A stretch of DNA of 64,000 nucleotides from Zonotrichia leucophrys gambelii (taxonomy: Eukaryota; Chordata; Aves; Passeriformes; Passerellidae). A program made the position numbers and the translations under genes. The stretch is taken from contig NC_088170.1 of NCBI RefSeq assembly GCF_028769735.1, forward strand, positions 61,413,585 through 61,477,584. Direction: 5' to 3'. Positions 1 through 39,400 of the stretch are shown in pieces (the first letter of the stretch is position 1; every line of letters starts with the position of its first letter). Below the pieces are notes generated by a model. It was not told the origin of the DNA. It searched no databases and saw only the letters and a list, made by a program, of their open reading frames with translations.

Positions 1-2636
1 TGTTGGTGACCTGGCCCTCTCCTCATACAACAAAAAGGGTTATTGGAAAATATTCACACAGATCTTTGGAAAAAAAATGAACTGAAGATGTGAATCAGTC
101 TCACTGAGGGCTGCAAGCTTCTCTGGGGGAAATTCTGTAGGCAAGTTCAGCCCTCAGTACGTGGAATTTTTCTCCTCTCATTGAACAAAATTGCCAAAGT
201 ATAAAAAGTTTCCCTGCAAATCCTTTATCCCAGAGGAAGAAACTGAAGCTGAGGAACCTGGGAAAGGAAAACTCACTGTTACCAATACAGAATCTGTCCT
301 ATTTATGAGGAACCTTCTGTTTCAGCCTGCCAGATTGAGCAGTCATTATTAATCCCATTTCACAGAGCTGATTAAATTAAAATTTTCTTTTGTATTGTAC
401 AGTAATATATAACACTGAAACCTTGAGGAGGTAGAAGCTAAACAGGGAAACTAACAAGAAGAATCGTGTACCTTACTCTATAAGCTAGAAAAATCTGGCT
501 TGCTGCAGCTTCAACCTGAGCAGGAAAGATCCACATGCTAATAAACTATCCAGAAAGAGGGAGAAGGAGAGGGAGAACAGGCTGAACCTGCTACAAGATT
601 CCAGGTGGAAGTTTTTTCTTGGCTAACATTTTTTTACTCATGACAACTCTCCCTCAATTCCAGTTGAAAGCAGCTGCTTCCCTAGAATGGGCTGCAGCTT
701 TCCCAGCTTTCCTCTCTTGGCCTCACGTCTGTCAGAATCTGACATAAAAACTTGCACTGAAAATGTGAATGCAAGCCTTGTTTGTTTTTTGTTGCCTATG
801 AAAATATTCCTGCAATAATCTTTAAAGATACCATACATTCTTTTGCTTCAGAAATGTGTTCTCTGTAATACCTTTTTTTCAATATTGTCTTTATGACCAC
901 TCAGGGTTCAGCTTTTACACTTTTTTTTGATTGTATGTATAAAATCCAAGATATGTTGCTATTCTCTGCCATTAGGTGGATGTTATTTGATTTTGGCATT
1001 CAGTTAATGGAGATGGAAACATTGAGGTACATTCAGATTTAGGAAATTTTGCAAAGTCCTATTTTCACAAAGTCTATTATATACCATTTTTTATGAAGAA
1101 AGCAACATTTCAGATTCCAGTTCTATCAGGTGCTAAATACTCCCAGCAAAGTGCTCCAGTCCTTCCACAGAGGACCTACATAGCAAGGTCTTTTTTGGCA
1201 TCAGATTCTCCTTCAAAGAGGTGTCTGGATTCCCACTTATGTTTAGAAAAGTCAATCTCTGCAGCAAAACCTCTGCAGGATTTCCTATTGACTGCCCTGA
1301 GCTCCTTCTGCTGCATGCTGACTCTTGGTAGCTCATGCTCCCTTGCTGAACTCTTCCCTCTCACTTTGTAGGGAACTTTACCTCTCTACTCAGGGGAGTG
1401 AATTTTGCTTCAAAAGCTGCTTGTCTGTGTCTAAATCCCTTTGCTGTGTAAACTGCAGCATTCCCCAGCACCCAGGTCTGGGTGTCTGTCTGAACTACTG
1501 GATATGAGAGCCCCCACCTTATTTTATGTTCCTAAAAACCAATTCATGGAAAAACAAAGGCTACCCCTGAATATACCATACTTTAAAATCAATGAGTCTC
1601 TTTGCATTTTGCTTTCTATTTCTTACTCCTCCTCAATGCATCTGTTGGATCTGTACCAGCAGACAGAACCACATGACTTGCACTACAGGATGAAATGGCT
1701 TTAAATGGCAATGTGGCACTAGTACAGCAATAACATCTCAGCAACAGACAGTGTGAGATTAATGTCACCATTAGCCAGTGGATGTTTGATATCTTAACCT
1801 CAAGGATTCATTGGGCTTGTAAATCTATGGGAGCTCAGCTGGGCTCTCAGTTGTTACAGATCACAGGAATAATGCAAACAGGCATTTGCTGGGGCCTCGT
1901 GGAGCTGCAGTCTGTGTTTGCTTGAGCAGTCTTCATAAAAAGTAGAAATCTTGTTATAATATAAACATGAATGTACATGTATATAAATATTGTTTTATGC
2001 AAGAAAATTCAATAAACCTAAATTCAGTAAACAGAAGTTAAAAGCAACTGCATATTAAATATTGAAAGGAGAAAGCAACAGCTCCTTCATACTTGTGAGC
2101 TCAGGGATGGCAAGGAAACATTTTGGGCACGTTTCCTCACTGTTCTTGTTAACCTAAACAAAAACATAAAGGAGAACAGCAAAATACCTCTACCTGTGCA
2201 GCTCCTGAGCTGGGGGAACTGAGGCATGGCAAGCAGAGCATATTCTGAGAGTTTTCTGGGTGCCATTTGTCACTTGGTGCCCAGAGACCCCACTGTGTCC
2301 CCACATCAAACACAACCCACACATCTGGCAGGGCTGAGCCCTTAATGATGGGGCTACTGCTGCTCTCTGCTGGTGCAAGGTCAGGCTTAGGAAAACACTG
2401 CTGAACCAAACCAACACTGAGAAAACAAATGCTGCTGCCTAGAGCTGTACAAAGAGTGGGCATTCCCCATCAGGTATGTCCTGACATTTTCAGCCTTTTT
2501 TTTCCTTTCAGATTTTAATAGACACTGGTATATCTTCACACCTGACAAGGGAAATATTTGGGATCTATCACAATATTTTACTTCAAAAAACCAAGGGTTT
2601 AATTCTGAACTTTGAAATTTTCTGTTATAATGTGCA
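1..2636. other. Unique AT-rich intergenic DNA, 3' of GNAT3
   Basis: No exon, RNA gene or recognisable repeat is seen. Short open frames (up to 104 residues) have no family resemblance and no splice context. Confidence 0.6.
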
Positions 2637-2735
2637 AAACAAAACAAAATAAAATGAACGAACAAACACCCAACCAAAAAACCCCAAAAAATCCCAAAAA
2701 ATAAAACAAAACCAAAACCAAAAGAAAAACCACAC
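2637..2735. repeat. A-rich low-complexity tract
   Basis: AAAAC/AAAAT-type units and CCAAAA blocks fill about 100 bases. It could be a decayed retroposon tail, but no body is recognisable beside it. Confidence 0.75.
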
Positions 2736-3135
2736 AACTGTTTTGAAAGGGAGAAAATTATTTAGTCTGAAAACATACATGCCCTTAATTTAATCCCCTT
2801 TCCTCTAAGGGAAAAGAGCCTTTCCTCTGGCCACTTTCACCTTCTTCCCATAGCTACTATTCTCTGAAGCCCCAAAACTGTTTTGCAAGTATTTTCTCTA
2901 CCTCATGTGCCTTTTCAGAGGGGCATTAATTTAGAAATTCAAATTACTTGTAGTATGAAAAACACCAGCTGAGAAAGAGCACTGATAAACAAATGAGAGT
3001 TTGTTTATTACAAAGAAGACATCTAAAGTATGTTATAAACATCTAGATATCATTTTACTTTCATGAAAATTCTACTTGCTGTCTCTATTTACCTAACGGC
3101 TTCCTCTTCTTTCTGATGGAAGTACATTAAAGTAA

Positions 3136-3569
3136 TGATGCCTTAAGTTTTAGCTTTCATATTTTCCAGATTCTGTACTGCATTAGTATGTAACTCTGAA
3201 CTTCATATAAAGTGTTAGCAAGTTCTCTTCACAGTTTAGTTAGACAAAACCATTTTTTTCCAGCCTGAGAACCAAGGACACCATTACAGCTTTAGTCTCA
3301 AGAACTTTAAAAAAGAAATTGAGGAGAGCAATCTGGGAGGATGGGACTTCATAACTTGAAGCTGTAATTGGACAATTGACCCCAATATGTAAGTGGACCA
3401 AAACTTACAAAAGTGTGAAAACTCATGAATCGGGGCCCATCTTGGGTAGAGCCACAGCTGGGCTCTTGCATTGCCCAAGGTGTATCCACTGAAGGCCTTT
3501 TAATAAATATTTTATTCCTTTAACTCTGTCTAGCCTCTGTTGCAGAGTTCTGATGCTCTTTAGGCATCA
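3136..3569 (+). mobile_element. LTR-like element, left copy of an inverted pair
   Basis: The 434-bp unit begins TGATGCCT and ends AGGCATCA, an 8-bp perfect terminal inverted repeat of the TG...CA kind. It contains AATAAA at 3502-3507 about 60 bases from its end, as expected for the R region of an LTR. A reverse-complement copy lies at 3639-4085. No target-site duplication was found, so the family is not assigned. Confidence 0.65.
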
Positions 3570-3638
3570 GTCTCTTTCCTTGTTTAATTTACATGGGATC
3601 AATAATGACCCTGTTGAATAATGTGTCTGGTTGTTTAC

Positions 3639-4085
3639 TGATGCCTTGAGAGGCTCCCTGGAACAGAGGCCCGGCAGAATTAAAGGAATAAAGTAGGTGT
3701 TTATTGAAAGGTCTTCAAAGGATACACCTTGGGCAGTGCAAGAGCCTGGCCAGGGTTCTTCCCAAGATGGACCCAAGATGGATGACAGGTCATGAGTTTT
3801 CACACTTTTACAAGTTTTGTTCCATTTAAATATTGGGGTTGATTGTCCAATTACAGCTTCAGCTTGTGAAGGCCCATCCTCCCAGACTGCTCTCCTCAAT
3901 TCCCTGCTGTTTTTACTTTTTGGGCCTGAAGCTGCAATGGTGTTCTAGGTTCTCAGGCTGGAAATAGATGGTTTTGTCTGACTAAACTGTGAGGAGAACT
4001 TGCTAACACTTTATATGAAGTTCAGAGTCACACATTAATGCAGTACAGAATATAAAAAATGTGAAAGCTAAAATTTAAGAAGTCA
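3639..4085 (-). mobile_element. LTR-like element, right copy of an inverted pair
   Basis: This is a reverse-complement homologue of 3136-3569. It starts TGATGCCT, has the reversed polyA signal TTTATT at 3700-3705, and fades at its far end (AAGTCA in place of AGGCATCA). The two copies face tail to tail across about 70 bases. Many substitutions separate them, so they are old. Confidence 0.65.
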
Positions 4086-6260
4086 AGACAAGAAAATAAA
4101 CTTAGTCATTTCCACACGGTATGCATAAAAATACAGCTGGAATTCTCAAAGACCCAACATAAAAACTAACTACTAATTTCTGCTTTATTACAAATACAAC
4201 ATACAATGAGAATCAATTTTAAGCAGAACTCCTAAACAAGGTTATATTGGCTTTTCAGAGATAGCACAATAAGGTGTAAAAAAAAAAATTAAAATCAAAG
4301 TAATAAAGAGGAAATGCATCACTCATAGTACATCAAGTTGTTGATGTTATGCAGAACAACCCAATATTTCATTCATGGTGAGCTCTGACCAAAACTCAGT
4401 ATCATGACATCTCTATGCTGGGTGTAGCTCACAAGCCAAATAACTCCCTATTTTACAGGAGAAAAAATACACTTAAAGAGACATTAAGCCTTCCTTTTTG
4501 CAAATCTCTGCTTCTAACTGGAATGAACATGATATCCCCTTAAGCTGCAGCTCTTTACCACAGCTTTAATCAACACACACAACTTGTAAAAATATCCTCA
4601 GATCTGCTGTGTTCTTTCCCCTCATAAACTAAATAGAGTATCAGTCTATCTCACTCCTCTCTACACATCTTGCTATCACAAAACCACCCACTGAACAGTC
4701 CTGTGAGGTAGCAAATTGTAGCTTAGTATCTTTTGAGTAAGATCTCATTGTAGCTGAATAATTTCATTTTACAGCTCCCTGCTCCTGTGTGGACAGGATT
4801 TGCACTCGGGGGTAAACAGAGCTAACAGGTTTGATCAATGCCAGTTCAGCTTGTAAGTGCCCTTTGATCTCAGGTCTCAGAGGATCCTCATACGTGCTAC
4901 TTCAGAATATGTGATTTGCTCCTAATGGGTTGGGATAAGGAGCTTTCACAATGCTCATCCTCAGAGTCTCACTGTCCTGTGATTTATATGCCATTCCTAT
5001 GCTTTTAAAATGTTACAGAAAAGGACTGTATTTATGGCAGGTTTTTATGATGTTACAGAAAGTGGTTTCAGAACATACAATGCATCGTATAGGTACACAT
5101 TGTAAGAAGGATATGTTAGCTTTTCTGAGTGTCTTGCTACTTTCATTCACATTAATCAGATTTATATGTCCCAGTGGATGAAAGTATGAACTGCAGAGAT
5201 GTTAATTCAATCTGTTAGGACAAGTGGTTGACTCAGAGTTGAAAAGGAGCATGACCTTTCCTCATCAGTTTTCTCTTAGCACCAATGTAGAAAATCTTCT
5301 TGCAATCCTCAGTGAGGAAAAATAAACCTCTGGTGTTTCTTGAGTGGCCATTTCGGGTCATTTTGTCCCCAGCAGAGCTGGTGTGCATAGAGCAGGTTTC
5401 AGACTGTTGGAGACACCTTTTCTTCATCATTCTCAGCTTATGGGATCAACCTAGTTTCTAGCTAAGGCAAAAATTGCAGTTAGGGTTAGGGATTCGAAGG
5501 GCTTCTATCATTAGGTGCCTTTTCTAGTGCAGACACATTCCTGGGAAGATTTTTGGAAACTTCTGGCCATCTTTTCTCTGAAAGTCAGGTGTCATGTTTC
5601 CATCTTACCTCAAAAATTTCTTTTCCTTGTCAAAAGTTCCTGTTTTCAACAACAAGGTGTGTGCATAGAGAGAAAAGGATAAAAAGTCACCATGTACTAA
5701 ACCTACATGACAGATATCAGTCTTCTTCCTGTGCTCCATCACAGCTTGTTCTCCATAATTGTCCTCACTTTTTGGTCTTTCCAGGTAATTCAGGCCAAGC
5801 TCAGGTTGCTGCAGGGCTATGCAGGGTCAGGCTGGGTGTCAGTGCAGGTTTGGCATTGCTGACCACAGGTGGGTGTCTGGAGCCAGAAATTCAGCAACTC
5901 CACAAGGTACATTCAGAAATGCTTAATGGCCTTAAAGGATTAGCCAGGACTGAGAAGAAAGTGATCCTGGTTTCTCTCTGGGATAACTCAGCCCAAGGAG
6001 GGGCAGGTGACATGGATTTCACCCACCCCATGCAGTAAGAGCTGCCGTCCTTGGGCCCTTTCCCTGCCTCCCTCTGTGTATGTGTAAGGAATTAGAGGCC
6101 TCATGAGGCTGCACTCCTGGGCATGGCTTGGCTGCTGTTCCTGCCTGATTTGGGGCTGTGGGTGGCAGCAGCAGATCCTGGAATGGGATATTTGGGATAT
6201 AGGCACAGGGTTACATGCAGCACTGCTGCACACAGCACTGGGCGCAGGCACCCATCCCAG
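4086..6260. other. Intergenic DNA, 3' of GNAT3
   Basis: A 161-residue plus-strand frame at 5553-6038 shows no recognisable domain and is treated as chance. The end (from 5780) rises in GC into the minisatellite. Confidence 0.5.
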
Positions 6261-6530
6261 CTGAGTTCCCCGTGGTGTCACCAGGAGATGGAGCTGCAGG
6301 CTGGGCTGCAGGTGACACTGAGCACCCTGACCTGTGCTGTGTCCCCAGCTTGTCCCTGTGGTGTCACCAGGAGATGGAGCTGCAGGCTGGGCTGCAGATG
6401 ACACTGAGCACCCTGACCTGTGCTATGTCCCCAGCTTGTCCCCGTGGTGTCACCAGGAGATGGAGCTGTAGGCTGGGCTGCAGCACCTGAGCACCCTGAC
6501 CTGTGCTGTGTCCCCAGCTTGTCCCTCAGT
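6261..6530. repeat. 86-bp minisatellite, about three copies
   Basis: Units start at 6275, 6361 and 6447, giving an exact 86-bp period. Each begins GTGTCACCAGGAGATGGAGC and ends in a CCCCAGCTTGTCCC segment. The copies differ at few positions. The third carries a short internal deletion and is followed by unrelated sequence. Open frames across it are repeat artefacts. Confidence 0.9.
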
Positions 6531-6651
6531 GCCCTGGGTCCTGGTGACACTACCTGCAGCCTCTTCTCTTGGAGGAACACGAGCTGAGAGCTCACTCCTG
6601 TCACTGGGCAGGCTTAGGCCTCCCAGACATCTTCCACATGAGTTGGAAACC

Positions 6652-7277
6652 TGTTGGGATCTTTAGCTTGTCAGAGTGACCCCGAGATATGTTAGAAAGT
6701 CTCTTTTCCCAGCCTAGAGCTTGAAGAAGGAGTCAGAGCTCTTCATTTCTTGGTCTCAAGGTTGTTTATTGTATCTTATCTATAAAAGTCTTTCTCCTAT
6801 CCAGCTGAGGTCTGTCCAGCAGGACAGTTCCAGGCACTCTGCCTGTCCCTGGTGCAGTGTTATGTCTTTATACTAAAAACTACATGTACAATATTTACAA
6901 TTACTTTCCAATACCTATCACCTATGTTAGACAGTGAGCTTCTACTCTAAACCAATATGAAAGTGCCAACAGCACAGCAGAAGATGGAGGCCAAGAAGAA
7001 GAAGAAGGAGAAAGGCTGGACATGCCCAGATCCCTTCATCTTGCCTCCTGAACCCCCATACCAAAACCCCCAGAATCTACTTTTTCACCCTGTGATAACT
7101 TCACTATTATTCTACCTAAACTGTTGTGGCTTGCAGATCTTCATATAAGGTTGGTAATTTGCTCCATGGGTCATAATCAAACCCACAGGTGTTTGGGCTC
7201 CCTGCCAGAGTCTCTGAGCCCCCTGGCAGGGGTCTTGGCAATTCAGGACAGCCAGAGGGTTGCTCTGGGTTCCCACA
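6652..7277 (-). mobile_element. Solo LTR of an endogenous retrovirus, ERVK-like by duplication size
   Basis: The 626-bp unit is bounded by TGTTGGGA and TTCCCACA and is flanked on both sides by the 6-bp direct repeat GAAACC (6646-6651 and 7278-7283). Its polyA signal reads on the minus strand (TTTATT at 6765-6770), about 110 bases from the element's 3' end. No internal gag or pol sequence remains, so it is a solo LTR left by recombination. A 6-bp duplication is typical of class II (ERVK/alpharetroviral) integration. It lies about 2.4 kb past the GNAT3 stop, in the same orientation as the gene. Confidence 0.85.
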
Positions 7278-7420
7278 GAAACCCAATCCCAGCAGTCTTA
7301 CCTGTATGAGCTTTGGGGCTGTGGTGTCAAGGCTGTTTGACTTCTCAGGCACTTGCTTGAAGAATATGTTTGAGACTTGTTTATTCATGGATTTTTTTCT
7401 TAAAGACCTTGGCTTTTATT

Positions 7421-7510
7421 ATGTTAAGCACTCATAAGGATGTAGACATGCTTTTAATGCACAGAGTTCAAATGATGAATGACAAACACCCAGCTTTTCC
7501 AGATATTGGT
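7421..7510 (+). repeat. ~90-bp dispersed repeat, copy A (3' flank of GNAT3)
   Basis: It shares about 85-90% identity by eye with 11047-11139, including the run GCTTTTAATGCACAGAGTTC. Sequence on both sides of the two copies is unrelated. The origin is unknown. Confidence 0.75.
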
Positions 7511-8099
7511 TAGGAATTAATGTTGTTGCCACCATAGTTCAAATTATTAATTTCAAATTAGATCTATTGCTGGAAATGAATCCAGGATCCTTACCACTGG
7601 AAATCCATTACTTTCAATAAAAACAAGAAATTAATCAAGTGAAGCCCTACAAATGAGGCAGCAGCAGGAATACAGGCAATGCAAAATGTATTTTGGCTCT
7701 TCACTTTCCACTTCTTTTGGAGACCTGCACACCCTGGTGGCCCTTGCCATGAGGACAGCTTGCAGGATGCTGCTGTTCAGTGGCCAAGCTCCCTGTTCTA
7801 ATTAGATTAACCAGATCACAGGGAGTCTGTGGTGAACATTAAGTTGAAATGTATTAAAAAAAAAAAGACAAAGGCAGAAAGAAACCCTTCACCAATGATT
7901 CTATTTTAAAAGTAAGTGTTGTTTCAAAGCCAAATTTCAAATTTCAGTTGAATATTTTTAGAACACTGTCATGCCTTAACTTCAGCTGGCAAATAATTAC
8001 CACACAAGCACTTGCTCACACACACTTCAAAACCTGCAGTGAATAAGGAAAAGTCCATGTCTTGATATTAGAACAGTTTAATAACAGAAAAAAGTAAAT

Positions 8100-8175
8100 A
8101 GTAATAATAATAATAACAGTAACATTAATAATAATAATAATAATAATAGCAACAATAGTAACAATAATAATAGTA
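8100..8175. repeat. (AAT)n microsatellite
   Basis: AAT/ATA trinucleotides run for about 75 bases with interruptions (AACAGT, AGCAAC, AGTAAC). Confidence 0.9.
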
Positions 8176-8938
8176 AGGAGAATGAAAAAGAGAGAGAGGA
8201 ATAAAACTTAGAAAAACCAAGGGATGCTCAATGCAGCTGCTCACTGCCTGCCAGGGACCCATTCCCAGTCCATCCCTGAGCAGTGATCAAACCTTCCTGG
8301 CCAATCTCCCCCAGTTTCTTTACTGGGCATGATGTTCCATGTTATGGAATATCCCTTTGGCCAGCTGTCCTTGCCATACAAACATCTGGTAGCATCTCTG
8401 ACTGGCAGATCATGAGATGCTGCAAAGTCCTTGATGTAGGATCAGCACCGCTGAGCAACAGCTAAACCATCAATGTGCTATCATTACTCATACACTAAAT
8501 GCAAGACTCAGCACTGGGACAGCCACTAGGAAATAAATTAACTCTAACCCAGCCAAAACCAGGGAAAAGTCCCATTCTATTTAAAACAGTCAAATATTTC
8601 CTATAGGTAGTCACCATAAATCAACAGGAGTTAAGGGAGATTAGTTCTGCATTACCAAGATCTTTGTGTAGAGAAAGGTGCTCTGTGCCAAAGTCCCAAG
8701 GATGTGCTTTTGCCATGAGAACTGGTGAGTTTACATCTGCTCTGCAGTGGTAGAAGTCACTGCTGCTGTTCCTGTTGAGTAGCAGGACTATTAATTGCTT
8801 TTCAAGAAAGTCTCATATTTAATTGTAAACCAAAAATGTTTCAACTTGCCTTTGTGCCTTATGCAGAAACCGACAGGCATTATAATTTTTTTTTCTCCTT
8901 GGGATTTACAAAACTTGCCTCCATCTTACTGTGTTAAT

Positions 8939-8950
8939 TTTAATTTTAAT
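8939..8950 (-). terminator. Candidate GNAT3 polyadenylation signals (two overlapping-type ATTAAA)
   Basis: On the minus strand two ATTAAA hexamers lie about 710-720 bases past the stop codon. No AATAAA was seen nearer to the stop. The hexamer is common in AT-rich DNA, so this is a guess at the 3' end and not a mapped site. Confidence 0.25.
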
Positions 8951-9317
8951 TTTTCTAAAACTGGGAATTTTGTCAATTTTGTGTGTGTGCAGTTTTATGC
9001 ATATGTCCCTCAGCTCTTCTAACAAAACAGTATAATTAAACATTCAGATTTGCACTGCTCTTCATCGTACACCATCTAAGTCTGGGGGGTTTGCTTTTGC
9101 TGAATAAATGGCAGGTCACTTTCAGTTGTTTATGTAGCATACAGAATACAGAACAGAATGTAAATTAAGTATTGATACTGTTTAAAGCTATAGTTTTCTT
9201 CAGGCCTCAATTATAAATTCTTTTTCATCCTATATCACTAGAAGACACATGATACTGAGAAGTCCCCAGTTTGCTGAGAAGTGCTGATTCCTGGTCTAGT
9301 GGAAAATGTTTCTGCAT

Positions 9318-9388
9318 ATGGCACAGGGGTTGGAACTAGGTGATATTTGAGGTCCTTCCAAACCAAAGAATTCTCTGGTTCTGTGACA
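9318..9388 (+). mobile_element. CR1 3'-terminal fragment beside the GNAT3 3' end
   Basis: GGGGTTGGAACTAGGTGAT, then GAGGTCCTTCCAAACC and a TTCTGTGAC tail, is the conserved CR1 end. It lies about 280 bases past the GNAT3 stop codon, so it may be part of the 3' UTR in antisense. Confidence 0.78.
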
Positions 9389-9660
9389 CGGATTTAAACA
9401 GGAATGTGACTTTGATTCCAGCAGGGTTTATCAGCAGCTGTCATCTTTGTAGAACAGGAACAGTTTTTTTTAAATCTCCTTATGGTATCTGGAAGGTCTG
9501 TGTTGGTCTGCAGTGCTTAGGCTGTACCTACCACTCCACTGATACTAACTGGTGCCTAACTGATATTGCTTCTTACCTAGAGGATTTCTTTTTCTATTTC
9601 ACTCAGACATCAGATGAAGAGAGGAAAGAGGACTGAAGCTCTGAGTGAGGGGATGAATGG

Positions 9661-36173
<26,513 letters not shown>

Positions 36174-36480
36174 CTTGAGATGTTAGAAATTCTCTTTACA
36201 CAGCTGATTTACTTCTTATCAGACCAGTAGCTTTGATTCAGAAGGACAACCATCAGGGCTCAAAGAAAATTTTGAAATCCCATTGGACCTCTCTGGCCAG
36301 CCTTCAAATCAAATGCTCCTTTTCACCTGTCACATGACCTGGAGATGCTGTAGTCAAGCATTTGCATAGCAACACAAAAATGAAGTGGTGTGATGTCATA
36401 GAATTAAAGTTATCCATTCAAAATCAAACCAAGGATCTCCCTTCCTGTTCAGGGAGGTTTTGTTTGACATACTCCAAAAA
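36174..36480 (-). promoter_or_regulatory. GNAT3 5' flank (presumed promoter and 5' UTR)
   Basis: These 300 bases lie upstream of the start codon and must hold at least part of the 5' UTR if there is no upstream non-coding exon. No CpG island and no well-placed TATA box is obvious. A GATA-type site (TGATAAG on the minus strand) lies about 40 bases before the ATG, and a CRE-like TGATGTCA lies near 36391. The start of transcription cannot be placed from sequence alone. Confidence 0.3.
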
Positions 36481-39400
36481 ATGTCCAAAATGTCTTGAAA
36501 CAGGATTGGAAGTAACTACAGAGTAGTTTTTAGCTTCTGAAGCAGTATGCATGCCCTGAAGCAAAAAACCCATCATTTACATTTTTTGTTTTTCATCTTT
36601 CTCAGCGGTCATAGCTCTAAATATATGCATCGTATGTTTTCAAATGACAGAATTTAAATTTACATAGTAAGGACATTTTTGATTATTTTTGATTTATTAA
36701 CTAGCATGTGGAATGTTTGCTGCATTTTCATATTATGGCAAGTCCATTTGTTTTCTTGAAGTGATAAAAGACACCTTACAGTAATTTGTAATACCTTTTT
36801 AATAATTTTTTGCAAATGTTCCTTGAGTAATTCTTGAGTAATGTCAGAGTCTTTGCCATAGTTAATGCTAATAAATTATGCTAATAATTGCTAATAAAAA
36901 TTATGTTATTAGCAGTTATGAGTTTTGGCTGAAAGTACTACACCTTTTCTCATGAAGAAAGGACATTGATCAGATTCTCCTCACAGATATAATATTTCCA
37001 TTTTAGTTTCTTCATAGTGCAGTAGTATTATAGAAATGTTTTATGTGATATGATGGAAATATTACTTGGCATGTGGAGTCAGCATTATATTGAGAAAATA
37101 TATCTACTGTAATAGTGTGGCAGTGAAAAAGTGTAGAATTACTGTCAGAACTAAAAGATAAAAAAATACATTTTTTTTGCCCTTTATCTTCAGATGAAGG
37201 ATTTAAATTAAACAATTCTCACCAGTGTGGAAGACCAGAATTCATTCTAGACTTATTCACTTTATAAAGTATTTTGGTTATATAAAAAGCATAAACGTGA
37301 AATGATATTACAATTCTCCAATTATTCACTAATACTAGTTAATAATGTTCTAACTTCACAGTATGTAGATATATAAGATTCAACATGAAAATAATGTTTG
37401 AGGGCAAAATAAGCCTCCAGGTTGGAAGTATTTTTAGGTCAGAAGATAGATGAGGAAGAGAGCAAGAGGCAAACTCATCCCTTCCTAGAGAAAAGAAACT
37501 TCCCCAGAGCAGAGGTGTGTGGCCCCCAGAGGCAACAGGAGGGCAAATGCTGCTGGATGGGGAAGAGGAGAGTGAGCAGAATAAATACCAACAATGCACT
37601 CTGAATTCTGAGTGATATTTATTCTATTAGTGCTGGAGAGAGCTATCTTCTGAAAAGAGATGGGTTCTGTGCTGTGCCCATCCCGTTCAGCTCTGACTGA
37701 CTTCTCAGGCTCAATGCTCAGACCAAAAGCTGCAGTAAAGACACAAAGTTGGGGTTTGTCAGTATGTTATTCTTGTATATTTTGTCATTATATTCTTCTT
37801 TTATAATTTTGTCAGTATGTCCTTCAGTCAGCAGCCCACAAAGCCATGCAGTTTTCAGTCTCCTTGCACTGAGTTGCCTGAAATGAACAATCCGTGCTTG
37901 CTGATGGCTGAATTTTTGCATGTATGCAATGCAAGAAAATTCTCTGCTTTGTAAATCTTATATTACTAATTTGTTTATTGTTTAAAACAGGCCACCATTA
38001 AGTCTTTACACAGTCAGAGTAGTGACTGATTTGTTTAAAAAATGAAAATAAGTAACTTTGGAAGTGTGATATCAGCGCCAGGTGTCTGTTTATCAGAACT
38101 GTAGACAAGTACAGTGTTCCTGTGGATTACAGGGGGGTTGAAAAGTAAACATTTCTGAAAACTAACATAACTAAACTTTAACTGATATCACAAATCATGG
38201 AGATGAAAATCATCTCCAAATTACAGGCCCAGTTCACTACTGAGTTGTTCTACACATTTACTAGTATAACTCTACTAATTTTGCATTTTATTTTTGTGGT
38301 ATCAAACTGGAAGAGGATAAGGGTAAACCATTCAGTTTACTGGATGAGTGTAAATGAATCCTCATTTACATAATTTTTTCCTAGATGGAAAATAATGGAA
38401 AATCAATATGCATCCCATAATAGAAGTTTCATAACATTCTCTGTTATTATGACTCTGTGCACAAATTGGCTTTAAAAAAGTAGGTGTCTAAATCAAGCAG
38501 ACTGTAAAGAGAATGTGCACAAATAAAGATAAAAAACAACTATTTCATAAACATGCAGTGTTTACATTATTCATTTTCTTTACTCAGTTCTACTTTCAAA
38601 CTCTTAATAGTTTATTATTAAAAGACTCCATAACAATCTGTTTCTATTTCTTTAGTGAGTAAACAGAATTCTGTTTTGCTTTAGACATCCTCCTCCTCTT
38701 CTTCTTCATCATCATTAACAATGTTTTGATTGAGGAAATTTCTGCTGATGATTAAGCCAGAACTAATAGACAGAGTTTACTTGATTCTAAAATGCTTTTT
38801 GGTATCTTTTCTTGACCTCCAATAATAAACCAATAACCAATAATAAAATTATTATAATTAATATAATTATATTATAATTATATAAATTAAATAAACCAAT
38901 TATTATATTAATTAAATAAACCAATAAACCAATAATAACCAATAATAAAATTATGGTTTCACCTTATTTCTCTTCTATTGTTTCAACCACCTTTATTTGA
39001 ATGGAAGGTTTTGAAGGTGATTCTGGAAAATGCTGCTTTGAAATGAAGTTATGCTTTGTAAAGAATATTAGTTTTGGGGCTGGAGCTGTTTCTGGTGATT
39101 CACTCTAGGTGGTGCTGATAATATAGAGTGCTCACTAAAGCATTCTGCAGCTGTACAGGCTCTCAGACTGCCTGAGTGGCTGCTTCAAGTGATCTCTTCA
39201 GAATTCATGGGTGGGCCATTTTGGATTCCAGTTGCAAATTTTTATTTCATATTAAAGTTGTAATGGTGTGGGATTTTTTGGCAAATAATATAGATTGTCC
39301 TGGTAACAAGATTCTCAAGTTCTTATGTTTTCATTTTAATTTTCAGTTTCTTCTCAAAGTACTAAACACATCCCAGTCAAAGAAAGAGGAATAGCTTAGG

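Noticed and set aside
5481..5494. TTAGGGTTAGGG, telomere-like
   Set aside because: Only two units; too short to call an interstitial telomere.
5553..6038. 161-residue plus-strand open frame
   Set aside because: No recognisable domain, no splice or promoter context, and composition like non-coding DNA; judged chance.
36391..36398. TGATGTCA near the GNAT3 start as a promoter CRE
   Set aside because: One mismatch to the CRE consensus and no mapped transcription start; kept only as a remark in the 5' flank entry.
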